A stretch of DNA of 64,000 bases, from the NCBI GenBank assembly GCA_021234155.1, contig JAJEKV010000047.1:7465071-7529070 (forward strand), in the 5' to 3' direction. This DNA is from Isoetes taiwanensis (Eukaryota; Streptophyta; Lycopodiopsida; Isoetales; Isoetaceae). The position numbers were made by a program, and so were the translations under genes. This document shows positions 34,920 to 47,177 of the stretch, piece after piece. Under the pieces are notes generated by a model, which searched no databases, had not been told where the DNA came from, and was given only the letters and a program-made list of their open reading frames with translations. How positions within the stretch are numbered: position 1 is the first letter of the stretch; each line of letters opens with the position of its first letter.

Positions 34920-35740
34920 CACTACAACAGAACATGGTGTTTTTTGTCAAGTATAGCGTCCAAAAAACTGACGCTAACTATTTTCTCAAGACCCATAAAT
35001 TGACAAAAAATTGTCGCTATATGTGTCGTGGTTTGATGTCGCACGAGCGTCACTTGTTGTGTCATTTATTATGTCATGCTGACATGACGCAAGCATGACG
35101 CAATGATAGTATTAGTGGCAATTTTAGGTCGTATTTGAGTCAAGTTTATGTCCAAATTCTCATATAATTGCATCTTATATTACATCATATTAGCATCGAT
35201 TACACTTTTAAATTGATGCATTTATGTGGCCTATTCGTTGTTCATAAATTGACCATTTTATGTGACAAATGTGACACTTTTATATGCTAGTTTATTACAA
35301 CGTTGTGTAAGATTTATGACCATTTTGTAACAAAATAATGGCAATATATATGTATGTTTGTGACATGTCATTTAAGATATTTACAATACATCTACATCAA
35401 TGTTGTGACGACCTTCTTCAAAGATAAGCAAATCATTGCGTCAATTTTGTAATAATCTTATGTCTAAATTGTGATCGTTTATTTATTATTTTTTTTTTTT
35501 TTTGACAGGTTTACATTTATTACGTCGTCATTCTATGTCCATACATATTCTTTTTGCCAACTTTCTAATGTGAGTTAATGTAAAGATAATGCTTGTAAAA
35601 TAATAAAAGTGACATTGAATATAGATAATTGAAGAAAGTTATTGCATTGAACTTGATAAATAGTATCCACTCCAAGTTCGGGTAAAATACATGAAATTCT
35701 ACAATACTTCAAACCTCAAATTAAATCTAGTTTCAAGTGA
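34920..35740. promoter_or_regulatory. Left subterminal region of the CACTA element
   Basis: Noncoding, with repeated TGACGCAA, GTCACTT and TGTGACA motifs in both orientations, for example CATGACGCAAGCATGACGCA near 35090. Such subterminal repeats are binding sites for the accessory protein in En/Spm. A T-run lies at 35489-35503. Confidence 0.6.
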
Positions 35741-36616
35741 TCATTCCGCATTGTCTTCATGAGGAGAGGGACTTTTGTCAAATCCAGTACCTTGATCTTC
35801 ATTATCCTGTTAAAAAAGTGTACATGGTCAAAGAGTTGCTCACTAATGCAAATTCATGCACTTCTCTCAAATATTTAACCATAAATCCTTAACCAATGTT
35901 TGGAGCTTCATCGTTTAGGACATGAAGTTCAATGGAAAATTAGTTTCAAAAAATACCTTACTCACCCTTTCTTCTTCTTCTTCTTCAAAGTCAAGGTAAA
36001 TAGGTTCTTGCTTCTTTGAAATTTCTTCATTTCTTTCTGGCTTTTTCATCTTTTTCTTGAATACAATCCCAGGACTTACTCTTCTCACATAATCACTCGC
36101 TTTATGCTGCAAGACAATACCATCAAAATAAAATAACATAAAAGTAAATTCATCATTCTTCCTACCTTTTGTACTTCATGGCCTTTTTCAAGCATTTTTT
36201 TCTTCCATGCAGCATAGCCACCATCTTCTTTTATTTTTTGCATCAAATCATCAACGGGGAAACTACCCCAATCGGCGAACTACACAAAGATCAAAATAAA
36301 GAATTTACAATAAGAAATAACAATTAATAAGAAGCATCTTGTATAATAATAATACGAAATAAAATAATACTTACAAACTTGGATCTAATAGATGCATCTC
36401 CACCAGAACCTGTACGCTGCCTCCTATTCCGTCTTGCGGCTGCATCTTTTTGACGTTGGTATACTTGACCACATTGCTCAACGAATCTTTCCCAACAATC
36501 TTTGCCTACTTTCAATGGACGACAATCTTTTCCAGCCCTCACCTTTCTTCGCAAGTTATCCCTATTAGAAATGAATTTCAAGTATCAATGGGAAAAAGTA
36601 TTCAATCAAAGGAAAA

Positions 36617-36655
<39 letters not shown>

Positions 36656-39600
36656 AGAGACTACCTGTAGTGTCTCCATCTTTTTGCCAATAATTTGTTA
36701 AGTTCTGCCTCGTTCAATCCATGACCAAAGTTGTCAATTATATACCTTATCGCACGTTCTCGATGTCGTGCCTTCACCTGACGCCAAGTTTTATCTACCT
36801 CATGGCAGTAAGCCTTCATAGCATTTGTTGCTTGCTCCACGAATTCCTTCCCTGCATCATCAAGATAGGGCATCCCCTTGTAATAATACACCTGCGAAAA
36901 TAAAAGAACGTCATTTTAGAAAAAAATAATACAATTGGAAGCGTACAATTAGAATAAATAACATAATTAGAAACATGAACACAATTAGAATAAATAACAT
37001 AACTAGAAAAAACACCATTGGAAGATTGTTAGCACAAGAGTAAATACAAAATGCAGATTATGCCCATAGCTAGAGTTGGCCCAAAACCTTGCTCTAATTA
37101 TACGGATAGGATAGACCCCTTAGCATTGCTTAGGCAAATGAAATCAATAAAACCAATAACCAATGGTTAATAAAAGATCAATATTCAAAAATAATTAAAA
37201 AAATGATGCATTGATCGATCACTATTCATTTCGAATTTCGAAGGGTGCAATCACTGTAGCACCAGAAGCATCCGATCCTATGCACCAAATCCGGTTCACC
37301 CAGGTAAGTCTGCTAGCCTTAAGCTTTTTTCTATGCCTTCATTGAATCCCCCTGGCACTGCACCTGTCCAAAATAAACAGATTCGGCATGCCTCCATTTT
37401 GGTGCTTCCTCATTTTTGGTGCTTCCATTCGCATGTAGCTTATCCAAAAAGGCAGCTTAGAAGTTTTATTTTCTTAGCCTTTCTGACTGAGCCATACCAC
37501 CTCTTAAAGAGTATGGCACGCGTAATTTTTCTAGACACCTGTGTAATCAGGTCTAGTTCAGCCTCCAATTCCTCTGATCCATACTGTTTTGATATAATGT
37601 ACACCATAACAGGCTTTGAGCAATTCAGTAAGTGGAACAATCTGATCATTTTTTGCCATAGCTAGAGAAAAGGAAAGCATAGATTAAATAGGAAAACTTA
37701 CATCAGATTTAGATAACTTCTTGAACTGAACATGATAAGACAATTCGATCTCCTCCGCGGAACCTCCTTTAGGATCATCTTTGTCATCATCAGAACAATC
37801 AACAGAATGAGAAGAGTGGATCTCCTCATCAGAGGACGAATCAGTCAAAATAACACGTCCTCTAGTAATGACGTTATCTTTCTTCTTGTTTGCTTTACGC
37901 CCTTGTCTTGATGTTTCTCCTTCTCCTGAAATGCTTGACCTCCTACCTGCTTTCAATATATCCGTAGATTCTCTGCAAAAAATCAAGACATCATTACAAG
38001 AGCAGACCCTACATATTTCAGGAAATCAGGATGAAAGCATGCCGCATTATCTTGGCCACAAAGATTACAGCCTACATAGGTTGATGACTGCAGCAGGCAC
38101 TGCTAATCAGATCCTCAATGCTGGAGCTCTTGGTTATCAAGCTTCTGAACTTGCAAATGTGAAAAAACCAAAGCGAACTTTGAATGCTGATGTCTATGCG
38201 TTTGGTGTCATTCTGTTGGAGCTAGTGACAGGAAGAAATGCTGGTGATTTGCCAGATTGGGTTAGATCTCTGAACAATGATGGCCGAGGGCATGAATGCT
38301 GTGATCGAACATTAATTGGAACAGAAGGTGAACAGCCAATTCCGAAGGGAATGGATCTGGTTTTAACCATAGCATTAAGATGCATTTTACCAGTTATTTC
38401 AAGACCAACTGGAAGAGGTAAGAACTTTTTCTATCATAAAGGATTATTTTTATGAAGTCCTGAGTCTAGTTTTTGTCCTTAATGTCTTTGCTTTTAGCTA
38501 GATCCACGATGCATTAAGTTGTCCAGGGAGATTATTATCTTCTTGGCTGACTGACATGAATAATGCTGAAAACTGAAATGGTATTATGTGATCCTAGCTA
38601 TGTGTGGAGGTTAGGTTGCTATGTGGAACCTAGTGAGGAGAAGGGTCTATATTTATGTATGTAAAGCTCATTCATATTATTATGTGGACAGGTTGATCGA
38701 GTCAATATTGCAATTCAACAAGCAGAGCGCGACTATGATATTTGAATCGTCTTCCGAAAGTTAAAAATATGGGAGTCTTATGCGTTACAAAAACAACTAG
38801 AGGCAAAGCAGAGCGTGCTTTGGATCAGTCCGGAAGCTCAATGCTTTGCGTGAAGAAGTAACAAGTGATGATATGCTTCGAGATTGTTAGCAAGTGGACA
38901 GTATTCCCGTGTCAAAACTTCTACAATCGTAAAAAGAGAAGCTTTTGCATATTGATGATGAATTGCATAAGTGGGTCATTGGCCAAGACCCAATTTGCAC
39001 AAGCGATTGCAGCAGGCTATTCGCGTTCACGCAAGGGGGCTTTCTCGATCCTAACCGACCAATAGCAAGTTTTATGTTTATGGGTCCTATGGGAGTTGGT
39101 AAAACTGAGTTGGCCAAAGCACTTGCTTCATACATGTTTAATACCGAGGATGCACTTGTAAGGATTGACATGAGTGAATACATGGAGAAACATGCGTTTT
39201 CGCCTTATAGGAGCTCCACCGGGATATGTAGGATCTGAAGAAGGGGTCATTGACGTAAGCGGTTAGAAGACGACCATATTCAGTACTTTTATTTGATGAG
39301 ATTGAGAAGGCTCACTCTGATGTCTTCAATATATTTCTCCAAATCCTAGATGATGGAAGAGTGACAGATTCCCAAGGCCGGACTGTGAGCTTCACTAACA
39401 CTGTGATCATTTTGACATCAAATATTGGCTCCCAGTATATATTAAATACCTTGGAAAATGGAGGTGGCTATGAAGTAATGAAGGAACTTGTCCTAGAAGC
39501 AGCACGCGCGATTAAGTGGTAGCAAGATAACTTTAAAGGTCACTGACAGTGCTATGGAACTTCTTGGTAGCATGGGTTATGATCCCAACTATGGTGCTAG

Positions 39601-40164
39601 ACCAGTGAAGCGGGTGATTCAGCAGAATGTTGAAAATGAACTGTTTCTTAACCAACTGTATAGCAGACGAAATTTGATAAAAAGAAACCTCATACAGAAA
39701 CCAACCCAGAGAACAAAAACTCTAAAGCAGCAGGCAATAAGCACTCTTATAACATAAACAGACTAATAGTAAGAGACTTATTTACTTGGAAAAAATTCGA
39801 AAGCAATTTACAAGTATGTACTGACCTGCCCATCGAATTGTCTCTTGCTTCCAATTGTGCACTAGTTTCCTTCTCCTTTTGCTTGATTTGTAAATTCCTT
39901 GTCACTCGTCTCTCCATTTCCATAAAGAAATCCTCATAAATTTCCTGAGGCATGTTGGCAAAAAAATTTGCCATTCTTTCTGCTCGGTTGCTTGGATTCT
40001 CTTCACCATGGCTATCATTTTCATCCCCAGAAGCATTGCTCAAAGCAGGGGCTTTTCCTTTACGTCTATCTTGCCGACTACCAGCCACTGCAACAAACCA
40101 GGATCTCAAAATAGAAACTTTAAAACAATCAATAGCCGAAAAATAGAGAGATCTAGTACTTACT
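35741..40164 (-). CDS. CACTA second gene, TNPA/Transposase_24-like DNA-binding protein
   Basis: Eight exons on the minus strand: one ending at 40164, then 39826-40087, 37702-37972, 36665-36891, 36375-36561, 36166-36279, 35966-36106, 35741-35806. The start codon is split: exon 1 ends in A before gtaagt and exon 2 begins TGGCTGG, giving ATG GCT. The coding sum is 1269 nt, 422 aa, with no stop. The N-terminal third is acidic and basic linker ([31 protein letters not shown]). The middle has [15 protein letters not shown] and [20 protein letters not shown], then [12 protein letters not shown], which resembles the Ptta/En/Spm plant transposase region. The tail has [20 protein letters not shown] and an EEEEEE tract. 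Intron 2 (37973-39825) contains captured host fragments on the other strand. Confidence 0.78.
36620..36650. repeat. (AG)n microsatellite
   Basis: About 15 AG units in the intron between the fourth and fifth exons of the accessory gene. Confidence 0.95.
37993..38420 (+). pseudogene. Captured LRR receptor-like kinase fragment (C-lobe)
   Basis: The frame reads [80 protein letters not shown] and [15 protein letters not shown]. This is the activation-segment and C-lobe pattern of a plant LRR receptor kinase family ([29 protein letters not shown]). APE is changed to ASE and a segment after AGD is missing. It ends at a donor (GGAAGAG|gtaagaac). It lies inside an intron of the minus-strand CACTA gene, so it was acquired by the transposon. 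Confidence 0.75.
38692..39681 (+). pseudogene. Captured ClpB/Hsp100 chaperone fragment
   Basis: Begins right after an acceptor (gtggacag) with [17 protein letters not shown], the middle domain of ClpB. It continues [41 protein letters not shown] (Walker A), [32 protein letters not shown] (Walker B) and [18 protein letters not shown], and ends with [20 protein letters not shown]. Several frameshifts occur (near 38740, 38935, 39205 and 39260), and a stretch corresponding to about 50 residues is missing after LVLEAAR. The order fits an organelle-type ClpB. Both captured fragments point the same way, one ending at a donor and the other starting at an acceptor, so a chimeric transcript is possible. 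Confidence 0.8.
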
Positions 40165-41113
40165 GGTTAGCAATTTAGAGGCGTAGGATGAGTGAAAGCA
40201 GAAGAGCGAATAGCAGGAGGAGCAGAAGATAGATGTGGGTTATGTAAAGCGGGAGATTGAACAGATTTTCGGCAAAGTTTCTCTTATCTTGGTTCGTGAT
40301 TCGAAGTTGTTAATTCGTTGGTAATTTTCATGATTTCTGAGTTGGTAATTTTCACGATGATGTGTGAGTCGGTCTGTTGTAATTTTAACCTGAGCAGTTT
40401 CAATGGTATTTTGGCAATTTTGCTAACTTAAATGGACATCTATTTCTTTCGCATAATTAAAGGACCCTTGAGTTTAGTTGGCAAACTTTAACCTTTACCA
40501 CTTTCAATGGTCTTTTGGCAATTTTGGTAAGGATATGTCCTTACCTTTCTTGCAGAAGGAAATGTCATCCGAATCCAACATTGCAAGTACCATATTTTGC
40601 GCTAGGTTTCTCTAATCTGGGCTTGCATTTTGAGTTGTTGATTAGTTGGTAATTTTCATGGTTTCAGTGTCGAGTTTAGTGGATAATTTTCGATGTGTGA
40701 TTTCGGGTCTATTACTTGTAATTTTAACCTTTACCACTTTCAATGGTACCTTGGTTGGTATTTTGACCTTAACCCATTGGTTATTTCTCATTTTTAGAGT
40801 TATCTTGCTAATTTGAATGATGTTGACCTCTTGCTTCCATAACTTATCTTTACCACTTCTTCTTGTATTTTGGCAAGGTGTGCATGATGTCTTCATTAAC
40901 TTTAACCTTTACCACCTTTGTTGGTATTTATGTAATTTTGAATGCAGTTTTTGCTAGTTTCCATGATGTCGGTCTAATGATTTCATAACTTTCATAGTTA
41001 TGTTGCATGGTCACTTTTGTTGGTATTGGCAATTTGGTAGAAATTTGGCATTTTGGGACATTTGCTAACACTACTCAAGCCTATTTTCTTATTTTGACAG
41101 TTATGTTACTGAG
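40165..41113. promoter_or_regulatory. Divergent intergenic region between the two CACTA genes
   Basis: Separates the minus-strand accessory gene from the plus-strand transposase gene. It contains repeated phrases of the type TTTAACCTTTACCACTTTCAATGGT and TTTTGGCAATTTTG (40380-40530, 40720-40760, 40900-41060). Repeats at a shared promoter fit a bidirectional control region, but no core promoter can be fixed by eye. Confidence 0.45.
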
Positions 41114-44100
41114 ATGAATAATAGTAGTGCCAGCAACACGAGTAGTGCAGGGGATTATTTACCAGGTCGAGCATGCTCATCTTCAACTTCATCTTCTTCG
41201 TCCTTTCGTGGAAGGTACAGGAAAAGAGCTAGAAATAACCCTGTTGAAGCTTCATATCGTCATCGTGAAAGTTGTTGGTGCAATAAGTGTCGGGGAGCTG
41301 CTACACGTTCTTATCATGTGCGACAACAACATGAGGCACGATATGGTATGTGGCGAAATAGGCCCCAACAAAGCGACGAGGAATGCCAACATGAACACGA
41401 AGCAAATGAGGTATGCTACATATATACCCTTCTAGGCATTTAAACTAATTAGTTGACATGTGCATTTAGTTATTTTAAATGTTTGAATATGTACAATCAT
41501 TATGTCAGGAACAAATAGTGGATGCCTATTTTTTTTACACATATGACGAACCTAACGTCGTTTTGCCAACACAATTCAACCACGTCAAACTTCTAATGAG
41601 GAACATACTCGTTTGCAGTTATAGAGTGTGTTGAATTGCTTTTATGTACATTTTAATATCTTATTTATTGTGTTGTTATTCCAATTGTATAATGTAATAG
41701 AAATTGTACAATGTGATGGATTTATATTTGTATAATGCATATGGTGTTCATATAATTGTTTCATAATATATCAAGTGTATGATCTTTAAATTACCACCTA
41801 ACATAAAATAGCAACTGACATCTATATGTTCAGTCCTCAGGTGATGAATCATTGGATGAAGTTCAAACATCAAGTTCAAAGAATACTTTGCTTGGTGCGG
41901 ATGCGATACATGAAACAATTACAAATTATTTTCCAGCAGTTCAACACCCTGAAAATGAGAACAATGGTGACAAGGCTGAATTCCTACACAACGAGGCAAC
42001 AACCCCATTGTTTCCAAATGCACGTGTATCTCGTCTTGCTGCATGTTTGCTAATTTTGAACCTCCAACATAAAGTCGGTTGGAGCAACAATAGTGTTTCT
42101 GAGCTTTTCAGGTATGTACATATGCTCTTATAGATTTTTTTTTACAATGTTGCTACTAACAATATTAAAATATGAGACATGTACTCTAGTTTGCTAGACA
42201 AAATACTACCAGAAGGGCATTGCCTTCCAAAGTCAAGAAGAGAGGCAAGAGAATTGTTGCGAGCATTAGGGCTAGAATACAATTGTATACATGCATGCGT
42301 GAATGATTGCATACTATTTCGCAACGATTATGCGGGGAACCAATCATGCCCGAAGTGCAATGAGCCACGGTATGAGGAAGGAAGAAGGTCAAAAGTGGCA
42401 AGGAAAACATTGCGCCATATGCCTATAATCCCCCGCTTACGTTATATGTTTCGATCTCCTTCCATTGCCTCTTTTATGGATTACCATGCAAAAAATCGGA
42501 GCATAGATGGAAAAATGAGGATGCCCGCAGATGGAGAGTCTTGGAAGAATGTCGAAGAAAAGTGGCCACAATTTAAAACAGAGCCTCGCAACATTAGGCT
42601 TGGGCTAGGGCTTGATGGAATATGTCCATGGGGAACTATGTCATCATCACATAGCGTATGGCCGATAGTTGTTGTAAACTACAATATTCCACCATGGATG
42701 GCTATCAAACCTGGTCATATCATGTTGACATTGATTGTTCCAGGTAATATGTTATGGTCATACTTTGTATAAACATGTATTGAAGTGGAAAAATATTTCT
42801 TGCAGGAAAATACCAAGTAAAAAATATGGATGTTTACATGGAACCTTTGGTAGAGGAACTGGAAATATTGTGGAAGGGGATCCACATGTATGACATCACA
42901 AGAGAGCCACATGATTTCACACTGCATGGAATGCTATGTTTCACAATTCATGATTATCCAGGCTTTTCTGTGGGATCAGGCAAGTATATCACTACAAAAG
43001 TATATAAGCTAAAGAATTCTAGTTGCTTGTAAACCATGATCCTAAAATCAAGTGCTTACTTTGTGATGTAACAGGTCTACAGACAAGTGGAGCATATGGA
43101 TGTCCCTCATGCGGAACTAGCCTAACATCATACAGATCCAAACATCTCAAGAAGCAAATTTACATTGGCCACAAAAAATATCTGCCTGAAGGGCACCATG
43201 CACGTGGGTGTGAGGTGACACCCCCACCAAAGCGATGGACAACTAGGGATTGGCTCCATGCATGGAAAGATGCAAATCCAAATTTGGATTACTTGGCTAA
43301 TATTGGAGAAGGCAATAGCACACTCCCCCTTGGTATGAAACGTTTATCTATATTTTATAGATTGGAGTACTGGGTAGACTTGGAGGTCGTACACTTGCTT
43401 GATCCAATGCATATATTCAAAAATATTGCACATTCTTTATGGAAGCATTTAACTGGTGAGTGGGAGGTATTAGGAGCCCGAGAAGACCTTAAAGAAAGAA
43501 AAATAAAAAGAGAATATTGGCCAATTGAGAGGGCTGGAAGACTCAAATGGAAAAAGGGTGCTTGGGTGTTAGAGAAACAACAGCTTGCCACAGTGCATAG
43601 GAGAATACAAAATATTCGCTGACAAATTTGGACATGGTGCTTCTCTACAAAAAGCATTTACAAAAGATGGAAAACTTCGGTGGTCTCAAGACACATGACC
43701 GGGCATAAGTTTTTGCAGGTATTTTATCATGAGTTTTGTTGCATGACTATTGAAAATATTTTCATGTATTAAACCATTGTTTGTTGTGGATGTAGCATGT
43801 GCTTCCTTGTGCCATTGGAAGCTATCTGACACCAGCTATAAGGAATATTATATATCGTTTAGGCAAATTTGTGAGATGGGTGTCTTTGAAGGAAATTGAT
43901 ATCTCTGACATTCCAAAGATGGAGGAGGAGGCCATTTTACTATTATGTGATATTGAGAAAGAGTTTCCTACGAGCTTCTTAGATCTACAAGTATTATATT
44001 GTCCTTTCCTTAAATCTTTCTCACTATGCTTCTTTTTCTTATATTATGTATAGATCTGATGATATTAATGCAATGATATTATTGGCATAGGTGCACCTAT

Positions 44101-45589
44101 TAATTCATATTCCAAATGAGATCAAATTAGCACTGCACGATGGATGTTCTTTCTCGAGCGATATATGAAAGTGCTCAAGGGGTTTGTCCGCCAAATGGCT
44201 AGGCCAGAAGGGTGTATAGCAGAGGGCCATCTCATACAAGAAACACTTTATTTCCTGAATGATGTGACGATTGCATGCAATCCAGATGGCCTTAAAATGT
44301 GGGAGGAAAAAGAGCCCGATGAGATTATATCAGAAGTTCTACAAGGCAAAGGTGTGGAAAGGAATCTAAATGATGAGATGTTTCGTGCCATAAATACATT
44401 TGTCTTGAATAACACAACGAGTCTGCAATCTTGGCGAGACATGTATGAAATTGCAAAGGGAGAAGCACGAAGAAATAGTTCACATAGGCGTGGTTCAATA
44501 ATTGAAGAATGCACCTTGCCAGACACAATGAGCAATGATTGGTTATTAGCTCGTATGGATGAAGCAAGAGATGGTGGACAAACTGTTCCAGATGATGATT
44601 ATGAGCTTGCCATTGGATGCAATAGAAAGGTATGTAATTTAAATGTTTTTATACAATAAACTATATAATTCACTAAAATGCTTTCATATTAGGCGCGATT
44701 TCATACATCCATGTGGGCATATGGGCAACACTTTCGTATTAGTAAGGTTGATAAATGGAGAATCACCTTTGACTCTGGAATCATGGCACAATTTGAACAA
44801 AGGAGTCAAGCAAGCAGTAGGGATCGTAACCCCATTGATGGTGAATTATATTATGTTGGAACCATATCAGATATCATTGAGTTAAACTATCGAACCTTTC
44901 GCGTAAATGTATTGAAAGCACAGTGGTTCAAGGTTGTGTACAGAGGTCGGGGAAAAACAATTAGGACACATGCTTCTGGATTTGTGGAGATTGATTCCAC
45001 AAAAGTGCTACCCGACATGGACGAGCCATTTGTTTTCCCAAATCAGGTTGAGCAAGTCTTTTTCCATCCAAATTACGACAACAATGATTGGTGGATTGTG
45101 ATACATTCCCACCCTAGGTCGCGTCGTGTGATTGGAATTCCCACATCTGCAAACAATATCGAGCCAACATCTGATGACGATGATGGACAATCAAGTCATG
45201 TAGCAGAAGATGTCATGTCTGCAGCAGAACATGAACTTGATGTGCTAGATACTGATACTATTGAAGGTGATGTCACATTTCCAGGAGATGGCGAGGAGAC
45301 AGATAATGAGTTACCTCAAGCATCTTATTTCCATGAAAACATTGATGATGAAGATGCTAGCTTCATTTTGCGATCTCCAATGATCTCCCCTCCACCAGAA
45401 GAGGTTGGAAATATTGTGCAAATAAGTCACGGTGGCATTGAGGATGAGGACTATATTGAAGATGAAGAACTTTCAAGTATTGATTCACATTTTCATCCAC
45501 ACAGGAGTTTACATCTACATCTGGATGATGATGAGTTAGATGACATTGAGCATGACATCAATGACCAATCTAATCTTAATGCTTTGTAA
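41114..45589 (+). pseudogene. TNP2-type CACTA transposase gene (frameshifted)
   Basis: Exons: 41114-41410, 41509-41625 (tentative), 41834-42111, 42190-42743, 42806-42979, 43075-43718, 43796-43990, 44091-44629, 44693-45589. The order is standard for TNP2. An N-terminal CxC region (ESCWCNKCRGAA) is followed by LLDKILPEGHCLPKSRREAR, PKCNEPRYEEG, LGLGLDGICPWG, IPPWMAIKPGHIMLTLIVPG, and YGCPSCGTSL...KKYLPEGHHARGC. Next come the DUF4218-like part (KLGGLKTHD, FLERYMKVLKGFVRQMARPE) and a DUF4216-like domain (GELYYVGTISDIIELNYRTF). The C-terminus is very acidic. Stops/frameshifts lie at about 43620, 43678, 43703 and 44130, so this copy cannot make full-length transposase as written. The intron at 42980 begins with GC (AG|GCAAGT). 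Confidence 0.85.
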
Positions 45590-46227
45590 AAATTGGTTTT
45601 AGATATTGAATAGCTTGACATGTTTGTTTCTCTTTGTTGAAATGGATACTAGGATTTTCATCGGATAAATAAACCATATACTATGTGATATATGGCATGA
45701 CACATGGCCCCTTTTGCGTCAAGATGTCTATGCATTTCTAATTCACAATGTCACTATATTGACACTTCTTTGATGCAATCATGATACGTAAGTGCCACAA
45801 TATATAATAGAAAATTGATATAAAATTGCCGATGTGTCTGACACTGTAAATTGACACAAACGTTTTACAAAAGGTGACAAGAAGCTATCATAAAATGTGA
45901 CACAAAAGCATTACAAAATTGAATCAAAACTGTAGAACTAACGATGTTATAGTGGACATAAACTTATTGTTATTCTTGACTTAAATTATGTTACAATCCT
46001 TTCACAATACATGATGTAATCGTCATTACAAATGCTAATGAAAAATTAATAAAATATTGACACAAATATGTGACAAAAATGATGTTGTTGTTGACACAAC
46101 TATACTGACACAAGTATTGACGCAATCAAATTAATTTGTGTCACTTTCAAGCTTCTGACACAAATCTGACGAACCTTAAACGGTAGTGACGCAGGGCTTG
46201 ACACAAAAAGCCTATCCTCTTGTAGTG
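45590..46227. promoter_or_regulatory. Right subterminal region of the CACTA element
   Basis: Noncoding, with many TGACACAA / TTGTGTCA-type motifs and related GTGACA in both orientations, ending with the terminal repeat at 46227. It mirrors the left subterminal region. Confidence 0.6.
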
Positions 46228-46230
46228 AAA

Positions 46231-46617
46231 CCTGCAAAAATTATTGGGGCGACATGCCGGAAGAAGAGTTCTATTCGCCACAGGGCATCGAGCATTCTTC
46301 GCAGTATTTTTGATACCCCAAACGGGAAGATCTTTACTCAATCTTTTCTTCCCTTGAACCGATCTCCAAAAGCTATAGTTTGCCTTACTCACGGCTACAG
46401 GAGCGATGCAATGCAGGCAGGATGGCTATTTCAGAGCTTGGCGGTATTAATGGCGCAATGGGGCTATGGCGCCTTTACGGCTGGTCTGTTAGGTCATGGC
46501 CGATCAGAAGGTATCCGTGGCTATGTCTATGATGTGCACAAATTTGCAGAAAGTTCCCTTCTTTATTTCAAATCTGTTAGGGATTCGCATCTTCCTTCCC
46601 TTCTTTGCTGCAGTTAA
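46231..46617 (+). pseudogene. Monoacylglycerol lipase / caffeoylshikimate esterase-like fragment
   Basis: Alpha/beta-hydrolase N-terminal part: FDTPNGKIFTQSFLPLNRSP, IVCLTHGYRSD, GWLFQSLAVLMAQWGYGAFT and GLLGHGRSEGIRGYVYDVHK, typical of plant MAGL proteins. In the +1 frame a stretch before it reads NYWGDMPEEEFYSPQGIEHS, also family-typical. Thus two opposite one-base indels, one in an A-run at 46235-46239 and one in a T-run near 46309, displace about 24 codons. The frame ends at 46615, before the GxSxG nucleophile motif, so the gene is truncated. Its ATG is at 34902, on the far side of the CACTA insertion. Confidence 0.72.
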
Positions 46618-47177
46618 ATTTTTTTTGGATCCATCCTTCTGCTTCAAAATCCTTCGTTTCGGCCATGAGAATCAGGAAGAATCGTCGCCCCACATCGTCA
46701 GAATCTTTGCCCAGCGGCCGATTCCTAAAGGAGCAGATTCGACGAATTTGGCAGATTGGCCTTGCCTAGATTTCTCTTCCATCCAGGTTTTTTTTTGCCC
46801 CCATAGCTTGTGGCTAGGAATTTCTTGTAGGGCCAGGGATTTGCCAACATGCTCGAAATTTCTTATTTCTTGCAGGGCCAAGGATTTCCCAAATGCTCTT
46901 CTTGCTTTAGAAAGCAAAGGCCATGATTTATATAAATCAGCTAGACAAATTATAGTATGTATATATACCAGGACGGGCGTCCTCTTTGAACTTCCATATA
47001 AGTATGCTTCTTGCGTGCTGCCGGTCGGTATTTAGGATCTTCATATCAACCATGAACATGAAAAAGAAATGGCCAAAAAAAAGTTGATAATAACGGGCAT
47101 CATCAGTTGGCCAAAGCTTTGATTTCACGTTTCACAACTCTAGGTTTGGCAAATGCTTTGTGCTGCTAAAGTTAGCA
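46618..47177. other. No gene; short direct repeat
   Basis: ATTTCTTGTAGGGCCAGGGA (about 46820) and ATTTCTTGCAGGGCCAAGGA (about 46866) form a diverged pair. The plus-strand ORF across this region is not supported. Confidence 0.45.

Larger units (their letters stand above)
34920..46227. mobile_element. Complete CACTA (En/Spm) transposon, 11,308 bp
   Basis: Ends: CACTACAACAGAA at 34920 and, at 46227, the inverse of CACTACAAGAGGA, both with the CACTACAA core. Target-site duplication is AAA (34917-34919 and 46228-46230), the 3 bp expected for this superfamily. Inside are a TNP2-type transposase gene (plus strand) and a second gene (minus strand) transcribed divergently from about 40.2-41.1 kb, and host gene fragments at 38.0-39.7 kb. 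Confidence 0.92.

Noticed and set aside
36502-36701. ORFs reading through the (AG)n tract
   Set aside because: They are Arg/Glu low-complexity translations of a microsatellite within an intron.
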